Assembly (NCBI GenBank): GCA_964564695.1
Contig: CAZMCC010000011.1
Location: forward strand, 1 to 50,632
DNA length: 50,632 nucleotides
Reading direction: 5' to 3'
DNA from: CAZMCC01 sp964564695
GTDB taxonomy: Bacteria; Planctomycetota; Phycisphaerae; Phycisphaerales; UBA1924
A program made the translations under genes and the position numbers. The notes under the pieces were generated by a model. It worked only from the letters and a program-made list of their open reading frames with translations. It was not told the origin of the DNA and ran no database searches. This document shows positions 16,884 to 24,803 of this stretch, piece by piece (position 1 is the stretch's first letter; each line of letters starts with the position of its first letter).

Positions 16884-16912
16884 TTGACGTGTATGCAAAA
16901 ACAGCATACAGT
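16884..16912 (+). promoter_or_regulatory. promoter of the adenine methylase
   Basis: TTGACG (16884-16889), a 17-base spacer and TACAGT (16907-16912). The expected start of transcription falls at about 16918-16920, on or next to the ATG at 16920, so the methylase mRNA would be leaderless. The spacer is occupied by the palindromic operator. Confidence 0.5.
16890..16910. promoter_or_regulatory. palindromic operator, probable controller-protein binding site
   Basis: TGTATGC-AAAAACA-GCATACA: perfect 7-base arms around a 7-base A-rich centre, lying between the -35 and -10 elements of the methylase promoter. A lone half-site GTATGC recurs at 16960-16965. Its position between divergent C and M genes is that expected of a C-box. 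Binding by the adjacent XRE protein is inference. Confidence 0.6.
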
Positions 16913-16919
16913 CGACCCC

Positions 16920-17840
16920 ATGCCCCTTGCCTCACGGCGCCCGTCTGCGAACACTTCCCGTATGCAGACGCTGTTGTTCGGTGAAAGTCAGAGTTGCGTG
17001 GTATCGCCGTTCAAACAGGGGCTTCTCAAGTGGATCGGTAGCAAGCAGCGCATGGCTCACGAGATAGTTGCTTGCTTTCCCCCAGCCTTTGGGACGTACT
17101 TTGAACCGTTCGTAGGTAGTGGGGGCGTACTCGGAACGCTGCGGCCCGACCGGGCGCTCGCGTCGGACACCTTTGCCCCGTTGGTGGATATCTGGAAGAC
17201 GCTCAAGTCGGACCCGGCGAAGCTCAAGCGCTGGTATGCAACGCGGCACGCTCAAATGATGGCGGGCGACAAAGTAACGGAATACGAGCGCATCAAAGCC
17301 GCGTACAACGCGAAACCGAACGGAGCTGACTTCCTGTTTCTTTGCCGAAGCTGCTACGCCGGCGTTGTGCGATTTCGCAAGGCCGACGGTTACATGTCTA
17401 CGCCCTGCGGACCCCACGAGCCGATTTCGCCGGCAAGTTTCAACATGCGAGTGGATGAGTGGCACAAAAGGACGGACGGGGCGACCTTTGAGCAATTGGA
17501 CTATCGCGATGCCATGAGCAGAGCTGTTTCTGGTGACTTGGTTTACTGTGACCCGCCATACACGCATAGCCAAGCGATCTTGTACGGTGCCCAGTCTTTC
17601 AAGCTTCGAGAACTGCTTCACACTATTGGTGACTGCAAAGCTCGCGGAGTCCATGTCGCTCTCAGCATCGACGGCACGAAGCGCAGCGGCGACACCATTT
17701 GCGACTTGCCGATCCCCGAGGGGTTATTTGAGCGCGAGGTGCTCATCGACTGTGGGCGCTCGATGCTGCGACGCCTGCAGATGGTCGGGCAAACGCTCGA
17801 GGGCGAAGTGGTCGCCGATCGATTGCTGCTGACCTATTAG
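16920..17840 (+). CDS. D12-class N6-adenine DNA methyltransferase of a type II R-M system
   Basis: A 306-residue class D12 (Dam-like) methylase. K-W-I-G-S-K (37-42) is the alpha-group opening block, F-E-P-F-V-G-S-G-G (61-69) the S-adenosylmethionine motif I, and D-P-P-Y (211-214) the catalytic motif IV. All are intact, so the enzyme should be active. The ATG at 16920 fits the predicted transcription start; ATG 16962 is an alternative. Base composition differs from neighbours (32 G/C in the 60 bases from 17281, against 43 in the 60 bases from 22261), suggesting transfer. The recognition sequence cannot be read from sequence alone. Confidence 0.93.
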   Translation: MPLASRRPSANTSRMQTLLFGESQSCVVSPFKQGLLKWIGSKQRMAHEIVACFPPAFGTYFEPFVGSGGVLGTLRPDRALASDTFAPLVDIWKTLKSDPAKLKRWYATRHAQMMAGDKVTEYERIKAAYNAKPNGADFLFLCRSCYAGVVRFRKADGYMSTPCGPHEPISPASFNMRVDEWHKRTDGATFEQLDYRDAMSRAVSGDLVYCDPPYTHSQAILYGAQSFKLRELLHTIGDCKARGVHVALSIDGTKRSGDTICDLPIPEGLFEREVLIDCGRSMLRRLQMVGQTLEGEVVADRLLLTY

Positions 17841-17845
17841 CCATT

Positions 17846-19384
17846 TTACCGTCCCGCGTCCCGATCCTTCCTCCGCTCCGCCCGCTTGCGCTCCCGCTCC
17901 GGCTCCGTCGTCACCGGCAGCCCCTTGCGCATCCACAGGTTGAACAGGGCGTCCACCTCGATCGGCTTCCACAGGCGCCCGTCGCCCAGGTCGATCTGCA
18001 CGAGGTCGCCGTTCGCGGCGTACGACGAGACTTGCTCGGTCTCGCCCTCGCGGAAGACGGTCGTGACGATCCAGCCGCCGCCGGGCGTCTTCGCGCGGTC
18101 GAGCTTGTCGCGCCGCATCGAGATCGTCTCGCTCTGCGTGCGGTACGTGTAGAACGCAAAGTCCGCCTGCGCCCCCGAGTGGATCATCACCCGCGGCAGC
18201 AGCAGCGCCTCAAGCGCGCCCAGATACCCCTCGCCCTGGATCAGCGGCTTGACGATCCGCGGCGACTGGCTCGATTGCTGGATCTGCACCGTCATGTCGT
18301 GCCCGTCGCGGCCGCCGCGACCGCCGGTCTCGCGCCATGTGCTCAGCGTCTTGCCGCCGCGGCTGCGGACGTACGTGCGGACCTCCCACGATTCGTCGAG
18401 ACGGTCGGGCGTGGTGAAGTAGATCGCCTCGGAGTCGATCACCTGGTCCTTGCCCTCGAGCAGGCGAACGCGGATCTTCGCGAGATATCCCTCGTCGCGA
18501 TCGGCGGCGCCCCACGTCGCGGGATCGCGGTCGGCATCGATCTCGCCGCGGCTGCCGCGCCAGAACTGGATGCCGCGGTACCCGAGCTCCTCGGCGTCGG
18601 TCGGATCGCCGCCGGGCGCCGGCATGGTGAGGCGCTGCCAGCGCTCGGTCCCGTCGAGCAGCTCGTCCCAGTCCTTGTCCCCAAGGTTCTTGAACAGCGT
18701 GATCCCCGCCTGCACCGCGGCGCCGCGCGTCTCGGAGATCTTCCCCATGTCCGCGAACGTCGCCGTCCCGGCCACGGTCTCATAAATCGGGCGCGTCCGC
18801 TCGAACTCCTCCTCGGTGGTGATCAGCTCGAGCACGACGAACTGCGACGCCGACGGCTTGAAGATCGTGTACCCCTTCACCAGCTTGCCGTCGCCCCTGC
18901 CCCGCGGCACCGAGAGATAAAACTGTTCGACCATCTGCCCGGTGAGCTGAAAGGCCCGGCGCGAGATGAGCTTGGCGTCGGTGCTGAGCACCTTGGTCTG
19001 GCCCGGGTCCATCACCCCCACCGAGCCCTGGATCAGCGCGATCGTCTGCTCCGCCGCCGTCGTGACCGAGGACTCGGCCGTGGTCGCCTGTGGTGTCTGG
19101 ATGTTGATGATCCACTTGGAGTCCGCGTCGGCGATCTGAGCCGTGGCGAGCCCACCGATTCGGGTGGATTGCACGGCCGCCCGGACGGGCACCAGCATCG
19201 TGAGCCCGACCGGGTCGAGCCGCAGCGGATCGACGGCAAACTCGACACGCCCGCTCGGCTGGGCCGGCACCGGGGCGCCGGGGTCGGCCTTGGGGGTCCC
19301 GGTGGATTGAGCCGTCGCGCCGCTTGCGGCGAGTGCGGCGGCCAGAGCTATTGCGGCGATCTGCGTGGTTCTGGGCGTCATCAT
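17846..19384 (-). CDS. secreted or periplasmic protein of unknown function, 512 aa
   Basis: The start M-M-T-P-R-T-T-Q-I is followed by a hydrophobic Ala-rich signal peptide ending A-T-A-Q-S. The mature part is beta-rich with no membrane segment. It contains blocks such as Q-I-A-D-A-D-S-K-W-I-I-N-I-Q-T-P, G-Y-R-G-I-Q-F-W-R-G-S and D-L-V-Q-I-D-L-G-D-G-R-L-W-K-P, and ends in a strongly basic tail (R-K-R-A-E-R-R-K-D-R). ATG 19384 or 19381 could start it. I do not recognise the family. It is divergent from the ribosomal operon and convergent with the methylase, whose stop is five bases from its own. Confidence 0.75.
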   Translation of the reverse strand: MMTPRTTQIAAIALAAALAASGATAQSTGTPKADPGAPVPAQPSGRVEFAVDPLRLDPVGLTMLVPVRAAVQSTRIGGLATAQIADADSKWIINIQTPQATTAESSVTTAAEQTIALIQGSVGVMDPGQTKVLSTDAKLISRRAFQLTGQMVEQFYLSVPRGRGDGKLVKGYTIFKPSASQFVVLELITTEEEFERTRPIYETVAGTATFADMGKISETRGAAVQAGITLFKNLGDKDWDELLDGTERWQRLTMPAPGGDPTDAEELGYRGIQFWRGSRGEIDADRDPATWGAADRDEGYLAKIRVRLLEGKDQVIDSEAIYFTTPDRLDESWEVRTYVRSRGGKTLSTWRETGGRGGRDGHDMTVQIQQSSQSPRIVKPLIQGEGYLGALEALLLPRVMIHSGAQADFAFYTYRTQSETISMRRDKLDRAKTPGGGWIVTTVFREGETEQVSSYAANGDLVQIDLGDGRLWKPIEVDALFNLWMRKGLPVTTEPERERKRAERRKDRDAGR

Positions 19385-19596
19385 GCGGTCCACGTCCTTG
19401 ACTCGCTGGGGTGGGGGGGTACCGTTGGGGCCCTGCCGGTAGACATTGACGGCAGGGGTTCGTCCGAGCAGCGGGTCCTCAGTGATCCGTTCGCAGAGAC
19501 GACGCGGCAAGCTGCCGCGGATTGACAAGTCGGCGTGACTGGATCTCTTTTGATTCGGTTCCGATTCATCATCGGGACCAAAGACGAGGGTGTCGC

Positions 19597-19905
<309 letters not shown>

Positions 19906-19907
19906 GC

Positions 19908-19947
19908 AGGGGCCAGGGACTAGGGACCAGGGGCCAGGGGCCAGGGT
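19908..19947. repeat. G-tract spacer repeat between rpsJ and rplC
   Basis: Successive GGGG/GGG runs separated by CCA, ACTA or ACCA with a period of 7-8 bases. The same degenerate unit recurs, in either orientation, at 28360-28393, 29405-29443, 33487-33522 and 36072-36111. It has four or more G tracts and so could form a quadruplex. Nothing coding is present. Confidence 0.75.
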
Positions 19948-20053
19948 AAAGGCAGCAGATTCGGCCGGAATTCCGGCCATAACCAAGGCTTCCTCTGAAC
20001 GGCCGCTCTCGCTCAACGTGAGCCGCCTAGTCACGAAGCGGAGCAAACGAACA

Positions 20054-20740
20054 ATGGCATCTCTTCTTGGTCGCAAGCTGGGCATGACCCGCATCTTCGA
20101 TGCGGACGGCAACAGCATCCCCGTCACCGTCATCCAGGCCGGTCCCTGCGTTGTCACGCAGGTCCGCACCATGGACAAGGACGGCTACTCCGCCGTCCAG
20201 ATCGGGTTCGAGGACATCAAGCCCCGCAACAGCACGATGCCGATGATCGGCCACGATCACAAGGCCGGCACCAGCCCCAAGCGGGCCCACCGCGAGTTCA
20301 AGGTCGCCGAGAAGGACGCCGCCGGCTTCACCCTCGGCCAGACGATCGCCGCCGACGTCTTCACCGGCCAGGCCTATGTCGACGTCGTCGGCACCAGCAA
20401 GGGCAAGGGCTTCCAGGGCACCATGAAGCGCTGGCACTTCAAGGGCCTGTGCGCCAGCCACGGCACCGAACGCAAGCACCGCTCCCCCGGCTCGATCGGC
20501 TCGCTCTGCTCCAACCGCGGCTTCGGCGGCGGCCTGAAGAAGGGCAAGAAGATGTCCGGCCACATGGGCGCCGAGCGGGTCACCATGCGGTGTCTCGACG
20601 TGATCCGCATCGTGGCTGACAAGAACCTGATTCTGGTCAAAGGACCCGTTCCGGGGCCGAATCGCGGGCTTGTTGAGGTGCGTCCGGCCGTGCGGCTGGG
20701 ACGTTCCAAGGCCCGCAAGGTTGCCTCAGCCAAGAAGTGA
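20054..20740 (+). CDS. rplC: 50S ribosomal protein L3
   Basis: A 228-residue early-assembly 23S rRNA-binding protein reaching to the peptidyl transferase centre. It starts M-A-S-L-L-G-R-K-L-G-M-T. The central H-G-T-E-R-K-H-R-S-P-G-S-I-G and the G-K-K-M-S-G-H-M-G-A block are the family signature. The C-terminal V-P-G-P-N-R-G-L-V-E-V is conserved. ATG 20054 is the only sensible start. It is followed by an unusually long (322-base) spacer before rplD. Confidence 0.97.
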   Translation: MASLLGRKLGMTRIFDADGNSIPVTVIQAGPCVVTQVRTMDKDGYSAVQIGFEDIKPRNSTMPMIGHDHKAGTSPKRAHREFKVAEKDAAGFTLGQTIAADVFTGQAYVDVVGTSKGKGFQGTMKRWHFKGLCASHGTERKHRSPGSIGSLCSNRGFGGGLKKGKKMSGHMGAERVTMRCLDVIRIVADKNLILVKGPVPGPNRGLVEVRPAVRLGRSKARKVASAKK

Positions 20741-21062
20741 GCCAATGATGTCGGCCCCACGAAGATCTCCGTGGGGGCCAACGCTCACCAGCTTGGGACA
20801 GGGGAGTGGGGATCCGTACGGAAGGGTTTGCGTCGCGAGATCGACGCCGACCAGCCCGGAGGGTCGGTCCGACGCATCGTCGGAACCGAAACCGCCGGGC
20901 GACGACAAGTGAGGCTTCACCAGCGATCGGGGCGACCCGGTCGGGGGAAGCGAGGATGCCGAGTCGAACCGTCCCCGAGCCGCACGTCGTGCAGCCGGGC
21001 CGGAGAGGCGAGGGGCCAGAAGACACGATCTTCGGGCATAGGCGTTGGACGAGGTACGACAG
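20741..21062 (+). other. structured non-coding spacer between rplC and rplD
   Basis: These 322 bases have no convincing open frame, whereas other spacers in the cluster are mostly under 100. A GGCCCCACG/CGTGGGGGCC hairpin (20753-20779) follows the rplC stop. A second hairpin, GGTCCGACG/CGTCGGAACC with a CAT loop, is at 20866-20887. Neither is followed by a T run. It could be an untranslated leader for autogenous control of rplD (L4 regulates the S10 operon in E. coli), or it could carry an internal promoter. Both are inference. Confidence 0.5.
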
Positions 21063-21794
21063 ATGGATGTCCCCGTCTTGAACATGAAGGGTGCCAAAGT
21101 CGGCACCATCGCTATTGACGAGCAGGCGCTCGGCGGCGTGATCAACCCCGCGTTGATCAAGCAGGCCTACGTCATGTACCACGCCAACCGGCGCCAGGGG
21201 TCCAGCAAGACCCTCAACCGCCACGAGGTCGAGGGCTCGACCAAGAAGATCTACAAGCAGAAGGGCACCGGCAACGCCCGTCACGGCGACCGCAAGGTCA
21301 ACCTGATGAAGGGCGGCGGTCACGGCCACTCCAAGAAGCGAGTCCGCGAGGACTTCCGCCTGGACATGCCCGTGAAGATGCGCCGCAAGGCCAATCGCAA
21401 CGCCTTCCTGGCCAAGCTGCTTGATAACGAAGTCAAAGTCGTTGACACGCTCAAGCTCGGCCAGCCCAAAACCAAAGAATTCATGGACTTCCTGAAGGCC
21501 ATCGGCGTGGACAAGACCGCGCTGGTGGCCTTGGGCGTTTTGAGCACCGAAGAGGGCGCGGGCGACAGCGTCCGCCGCGCCGCCCGCAACGTCGACGACG
21601 TGTGCCTGTGCTCCGCCGCCGGCCTCAACGCCTTCGACATGCTCAATCACCGCTACCTGGTGATCAGCAAGGGCGAGCTCGAAGCGTGGCTCAAGGGCCC
21701 CTGCTCGCAGACGGACAAGAGCGCGAAGCTGGCGCCGATCGGGCGCGGGGCTTCGGGTCGCAAAGCGAACGACAATGTTGGGGAGGCCGCCTGA
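21063..21794 (+). CDS. rplD: 50S ribosomal protein L4
   Basis: A 243-residue protein lining the exit tunnel; in proteobacteria it also represses its own operon. It has the N-terminal M-D-V-P-V-L-N-M-K-G-A and the tunnel-loop block K-Q-K-G-T-G-N-A-R-H-G-D. The usual W-R-G-G-G-x-x-F-G-P stretch is replaced by L-M-K-G-G-G-H-G-H-S, a divergent loop, then K-M-R-R-K-A-N-R-N-A-F. GAGG precedes ATG 21063. The last ~30 residues after L-E-A-W-L extend beyond typical L4. The stop overlaps the rplW start by one base (TGATG). Confidence 0.95.
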   Translation: MDVPVLNMKGAKVGTIAIDEQALGGVINPALIKQAYVMYHANRRQGSSKTLNRHEVEGSTKKIYKQKGTGNARHGDRKVNLMKGGGHGHSKKRVREDFRLDMPVKMRRKANRNAFLAKLLDNEVKVVDTLKLGQPKTKEFMDFLKAIGVDKTALVALGVLSTEEGAGDSVRRAARNVDDVCLCSAAGLNAFDMLNHRYLVISKGELEAWLKGPCSQTDKSAKLAPIGRGASGRKANDNVGEAA

Positions 21795-22084
21795 TGCCCG
21801 CCGGAGTTGCACCGCATTACGTGATTCGTCGCCCGCTGCTCACCGAGAAGGGCACGTGGGGCATGAACGAGCAGGGCCGCTACGTCTTCGAGGTCGACCC
21901 TCGTGCGTCCAAGGTCGAGATCAAGGACGCCATCGAGAAGCTCTACAAGGTCCGCGTCGAGAAGGTCAACACGCAGGTCCGCAAGGGCAAGCACCGGCGC
22001 TTCAAGTACGGCATCACCGTCGAGCCCAAGATGAAGCGGGCCACCGTCCGCCTCCACGAGGGCGATCAGATCGAGCTGTTCTAG
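21794..22084 (+). CDS. rplW: 50S ribosomal protein L23
   Basis: A 96-residue protein at the tunnel exit that docks trigger factor and SRP. I-R-R-P-L-L-T-E-K is the family opening, and the mid block is Y-V-F-E-V-D-P-R-A-S-K-V-E-I-K. V-N-T-Q-V-R-K-G-K-H-R-R-F forms the rRNA-contacting loop. The ATG at 21794 shares its A with the rplD stop, implying coupled translation. Length is normal. Confidence 0.96.
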   Translation: MPAGVAPHYVIRRPLLTEKGTWGMNEQGRYVFEVDPRASKVEIKDAIEKLYKVRVEKVNTQVRKGKHRRFKYGITVEPKMKRATVRLHEGDQIELF

Positions 22085-22153
22085 TCCTCACCAAGGCATC
22101 ATCAGGGCATCAGGGCATCGAGTAAGGCACGTCAAGGCAGTAAGGAACGAGCT

Positions 22154-23011
22154 ATGCCGATCAAGGTTTACAAGCCGACGAGTGCAGGACGCCGATTCGC
22201 GTCCGTGAACGCGCACGCCGAGGTGACCAAGAAGAACCCGGAGAACGCGCTGCTCCGCCCCAAGCCCAAGAAGGGCGGACGCAACCACTCCGGCAAGATC
22301 ACCGTCCGGGGCCGCGGCGGCGGCGCCAAGCAGCAGTACCGCGTCATCGACTTCCGTCGCTCCGACCGCGACGGCATCGTCGGCAAGGTCGTCGGCATCG
22401 AGTACGACCCCGGTCGCTCCAGCCACATCGCCCTCGTCGAATACTCCGACGGCGTCAAGCGGTACATCATCGCCCCCGCCGGTCTCAAGGACGGCGACAC
22501 CATCGTCTCCAGCGGCACCGAGGCCGTCGAGCCCAAGGTCGGCAACTGCATGCGTCTGCGTGACATCCCGACCGGCCTCGACGTGCACTGCGTCGAGATG
22601 ATCGCCGGGCGCGGAGCCCAGATCTGCCGCGGCGCCGGCACCTACTGCCGCCTGAGCAACAAGGAAGCCGGCTTCGCGACCCTCGTTCTGCCATCCGGCG
22701 AAATGCGCCTGGTGCCGATCGACTGCCGCGCGACCATCGGCATGGTCGGCAACCCCGATCACCAGAACCGTCGCCTCGGCAAGGCGGGCCTGTCCCGTCT
22801 CATGGGGCGTCGTCCCATCACCCGCGGCGTGGCCAAGAGCCACAACGCCCACCCCCTGGGTGGCGGCTCGGGTCGCAGCAAGGGCAACCGCCCGCCCTGC
22901 GGTCCCACCGGCGTGCTCAGCAAGGGCGGCGGCACCCGCAACCCGCGCAAGGGGTCGAGCAACCTGATCATCCGCCGTCGCGTCAGCAAGCGCTACGGCC
23001 AGCTCAAGTAA
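22154..23011 (+). CDS. rplB: 50S ribosomal protein L2
   Basis: A 285-residue primary rRNA-binding protein essential for subunit association and peptidyl transfer. It starts M-P-I-K-V-Y-K-P-T-S-A-G-R-R. Family blocks present are G-R-N-H-S-G-K-I-T-V-R-G-R-G-G, Y-R-V-I-D-F-R-R, A-P-A-G-L-K-D-G-D and the C-terminal H-P-L-G-G-G-S-G-R region containing the catalytically important His. AAGGA lies 12 bases before the ATG. The preceding spacer carries AAGGCATC/GGGCATCA repeats. Confidence 0.97.
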   Translation: MPIKVYKPTSAGRRFASVNAHAEVTKKNPENALLRPKPKKGGRNHSGKITVRGRGGGAKQQYRVIDFRRSDRDGIVGKVVGIEYDPGRSSHIALVEYSDGVKRYIIAPAGLKDGDTIVSSGTEAVEPKVGNCMRLRDIPTGLDVHCVEMIAGRGAQICRGAGTYCRLSNKEAGFATLVLPSGEMRLVPIDCRATIGMVGNPDHQNRRLGKAGLSRLMGRRPITRGVAKSHNAHPLGGGSGRSKGNRPPCGPTGVLSKGGGTRNPRKGSSNLIIRRRVSKRYGQLK

Positions 23012-23083
23012 GTACGTAGGCATCCAGGCACGAAGGCATCGAGTCAGAAGAGTCAGAAGCACCTAGGAACGAAGGGGCTACGC

Positions 23084-23386
23084 ATGGGTCGGAGTCTGAA
23101 GAAGGGGCCGTATGTGGTTGAGAAGCTCTACCGCAAGGTGGAGAAGCTCAACCAGACGAATCGGCGCGAGTCCATAAAGACCTGGGCTCGTCGCTGCACG
23201 ATCGTCCCCGAGTTCGTCGGGCACACGTTCAAGGTGCACAACGGGCGCGTCTTCAACGACGTCTACGTCACCGAGGACATGGTCGGCCACAAGCTGGGCG
23301 AGTTCAGCTCCAGCCGCACCTTCCGCGGGCACACGAACAAGAAGGAAGGCCTGGCGGCCGGTGACACCGGAGCCGCGGGCGGCTGA
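23084..23386 (+). CDS. rpsS: 30S ribosomal protein S19
   Basis: A 100-residue protein of the 30S head contacting S13 and tRNA. M-G-R-S-L-K-K-G-P-Y-V, W-A-R-R-C-T-I-V-P-E-F-V-G-H-T-F, V-H-N-G-R, V-T-E-D-M-V-G-H-K-L-G-E-F and the terminal R-T-F-R-G-H are diagnostic. A short Gly/Ala tail follows. The spacer before it has further GGCATC/GGCACGAA-type short repeats. Confidence 0.97.
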   Translation: MGRSLKKGPYVVEKLYRKVEKLNQTNRRESIKTWARRCTIVPEFVGHTFKVHNGRVFNDVYVTEDMVGHKLGEFSSSRTFRGHTNKKEGLAAGDTGAAGG

Positions 23387-23484
23387 GTCAAGCAGTGGGG
23401 GAGTGGGTCCGGGTGGGCGTGGCGGGTGGGCGTGGGTAGTTCGAGAGTTCAGGCACGTTTGCAGCAGAGTTCGGGAGACGACTT

Positions 23485-24036
23485 GTGAAGATCCGAGGCG
23501 ACAAGCTCAAGCAGTTCATGGGCGAGAAGGGCGCCAGCCCCGAGACGCTCGCCAAGCCGCTGGCCCGCAAGGGTCTCGACGAGCGGCACGCGACGTCCGC
23601 CGTCCGCAACTGGATGCGCGGGAGCGACCACCCCCGCTGCAAGCCCGAGGACGTCAAGACCATGGCCCGCGAGCTCGGCTGCGGCGTCGCGGACCTCGTC
23701 CGTTTCACGAGCCAGATCAAGTATCACCGGGGCGGCGTCCGCAAGGCCGGCCTGCTCGTGGACCTGATCCGCGGCAAGGACATCGACACGGCCCGCAACT
23801 TCCTCTCGTTCACGCCCAAGCTCGCGGCGATCAACGTGAAGAAGGCCCTGGAGGCCGCGGTCGCGGACTCGGGCGCGTGGGACGTTGACCCCGCGGACCT
23901 CGTCGTCGTGGAGAGCCGCGTCGACCAGGGACCGCGTCTCAAGAGATTCCAGCCCAAGGACCGCGGGCGGGCGCACCCCATCATCAAACCGATGGCGCAC
24001 ATCACGGTCGGCGTGCAGCTGAAGGAGCAGGCGTAA
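23485..24036 (+). CDS. rplV: 50S ribosomal protein L22 with N-terminal XRE-like helix-turn-helix domain
   Basis: A 183-residue protein; usual L22 is about 110. Residues 75-183 are L22 (V-R-K-A-G-L-L-V-D-L-I-R-G-K, then D-R-G-R-A-H-P-I-I-K-P and the terminal H-I-T-V-G-V), which lines the exit tunnel. Residues 1-74 look like a Cro/CI fold: K-L-K-Q-F-M-G-E-K-G-A, L-A-K-P-L-A-R-K-G, a turn, A-V-R-N-W-M-R-G-S-D-H-P-R, then K-P-E-D-V-K-T-M-A-R-E-L-G-C-G-V-A-D-L. This is the helix and spacing pattern of XRE repressors. The start is GTG 23485, with GGGAG upstream. rpsC begins at the base after its stop. Confidence 0.93.
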   Translation: MKIRGDKLKQFMGEKGASPETLAKPLARKGLDERHATSAVRNWMRGSDHPRCKPEDVKTMARELGCGVADLVRFTSQIKYHRGGVRKAGLLVDLIRGKDIDTARNFLSFTPKLAAINVKKALEAAVADSGAWDVDPADLVVVESRVDQGPRLKRFQPKDRGRAHPIIKPMAHITVGVQLKEQA

Positions 24037-24741
24037 ATGGGACAGAAGACCCACCCGTTCGGCCTCCGCGTCGGGATCACCGAGGCTCACCGCAGCCGCT
24101 GGTACGCGCCCAAGGCGCTGTACGGCGAGCTGCTCGTCGAGGACTACAAGATCCGCAAGTTCCTCGACACGCGCCTCAACCGCAACCCGCCCCACGCCGG
24201 CGTGTCGGACATCCACATCGAGCGCACGCGTGAAGAGCTCAAGATCATCATCAAGTCGGCCCGGCCCGGCCTGGTGATCGGCCCCAAGGGCGCCGAGGTC
24301 GAGCGCATCACGCAGGAACTCCAGTTCATGACCGGCCGCAAGGTCGGCATCTCGATCATCGAGGTGAAGAACCCCGACATGGACGCGCAGCTCGTGGCCG
24401 AATCGGTCGCCGAGCAGCTCCGCAAGCGGGCCAGCTTCCGCCGCGTGATCAAGATGCGTGCCGAGGCCACCATGCAGGCCGGCGCCAAGGGCTGCAAGAT
24501 CAGCATCGCCGGCCGCCTGGGCGGCGCCGAAATGAGCCGCTCCCTCGACGTCCGCCTCGGGTCGCTCCCTCTGAGCACCCTCCAGGCCCAGATCGACTAC
24601 GGCTTCGCCGAGGCCTTCACCACCTACGGGTGCCTGGGCGTCAAGTGCTGGATCTACAAGGGCCTCTACCAGCAGGGCCAGGTCGAGGAGACCGAGTCCT
24701 CGGCGGCCGGCGGCCGGGCGCGTGCCCGCGGTCGGCGGTAA
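24037..24741 (+). CDS. rpsC: 30S ribosomal protein S3
   Basis: A 234-residue protein at the mRNA entry site, with helicase activity in the ribosome. It starts M-G-Q-K-T-H-P-F-G-L-R-V-G-I. The KH domain G-L-V-I-G-P-K-G-A-E-V-E shows the G-x-x-G loop, and the C-terminal domain has G-C-K-I-S-I-A-G-R-L-G-G-A-E-M-S-R and G-V-K-C-W-I-Y-K-G. The start codon directly follows the rplV stop, suggesting translational coupling. Confidence 0.97.
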   Translation: MGQKTHPFGLRVGITEAHRSRWYAPKALYGELLVEDYKIRKFLDTRLNRNPPHAGVSDIHIERTREELKIIIKSARPGLVIGPKGAEVERITQELQFMTGRKVGISIIEVKNPDMDAQLVAESVAEQLRKRASFRRVIKMRAEATMQAGAKGCKISIAGRLGGAEMSRSLDVRLGSLPLSTLQAQIDYGFAEAFTTYGCLGVKCWIYKGLYQQGQVEETESSAAGGRARARGRR

Positions 24742-24803
24742 TTCGAATCGAACGAACACTCGCGGCGGACTGAACACGCCGAGCAGCAGTTGGAGACGGA
24801 CCG

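Noticed and set aside
19522..19550. TTGACA at 19522 as the S10 operon promoter
   Set aside because: No acceptable -10 hexamer at 16-18 bases; kept only as a remark under rpsJ.
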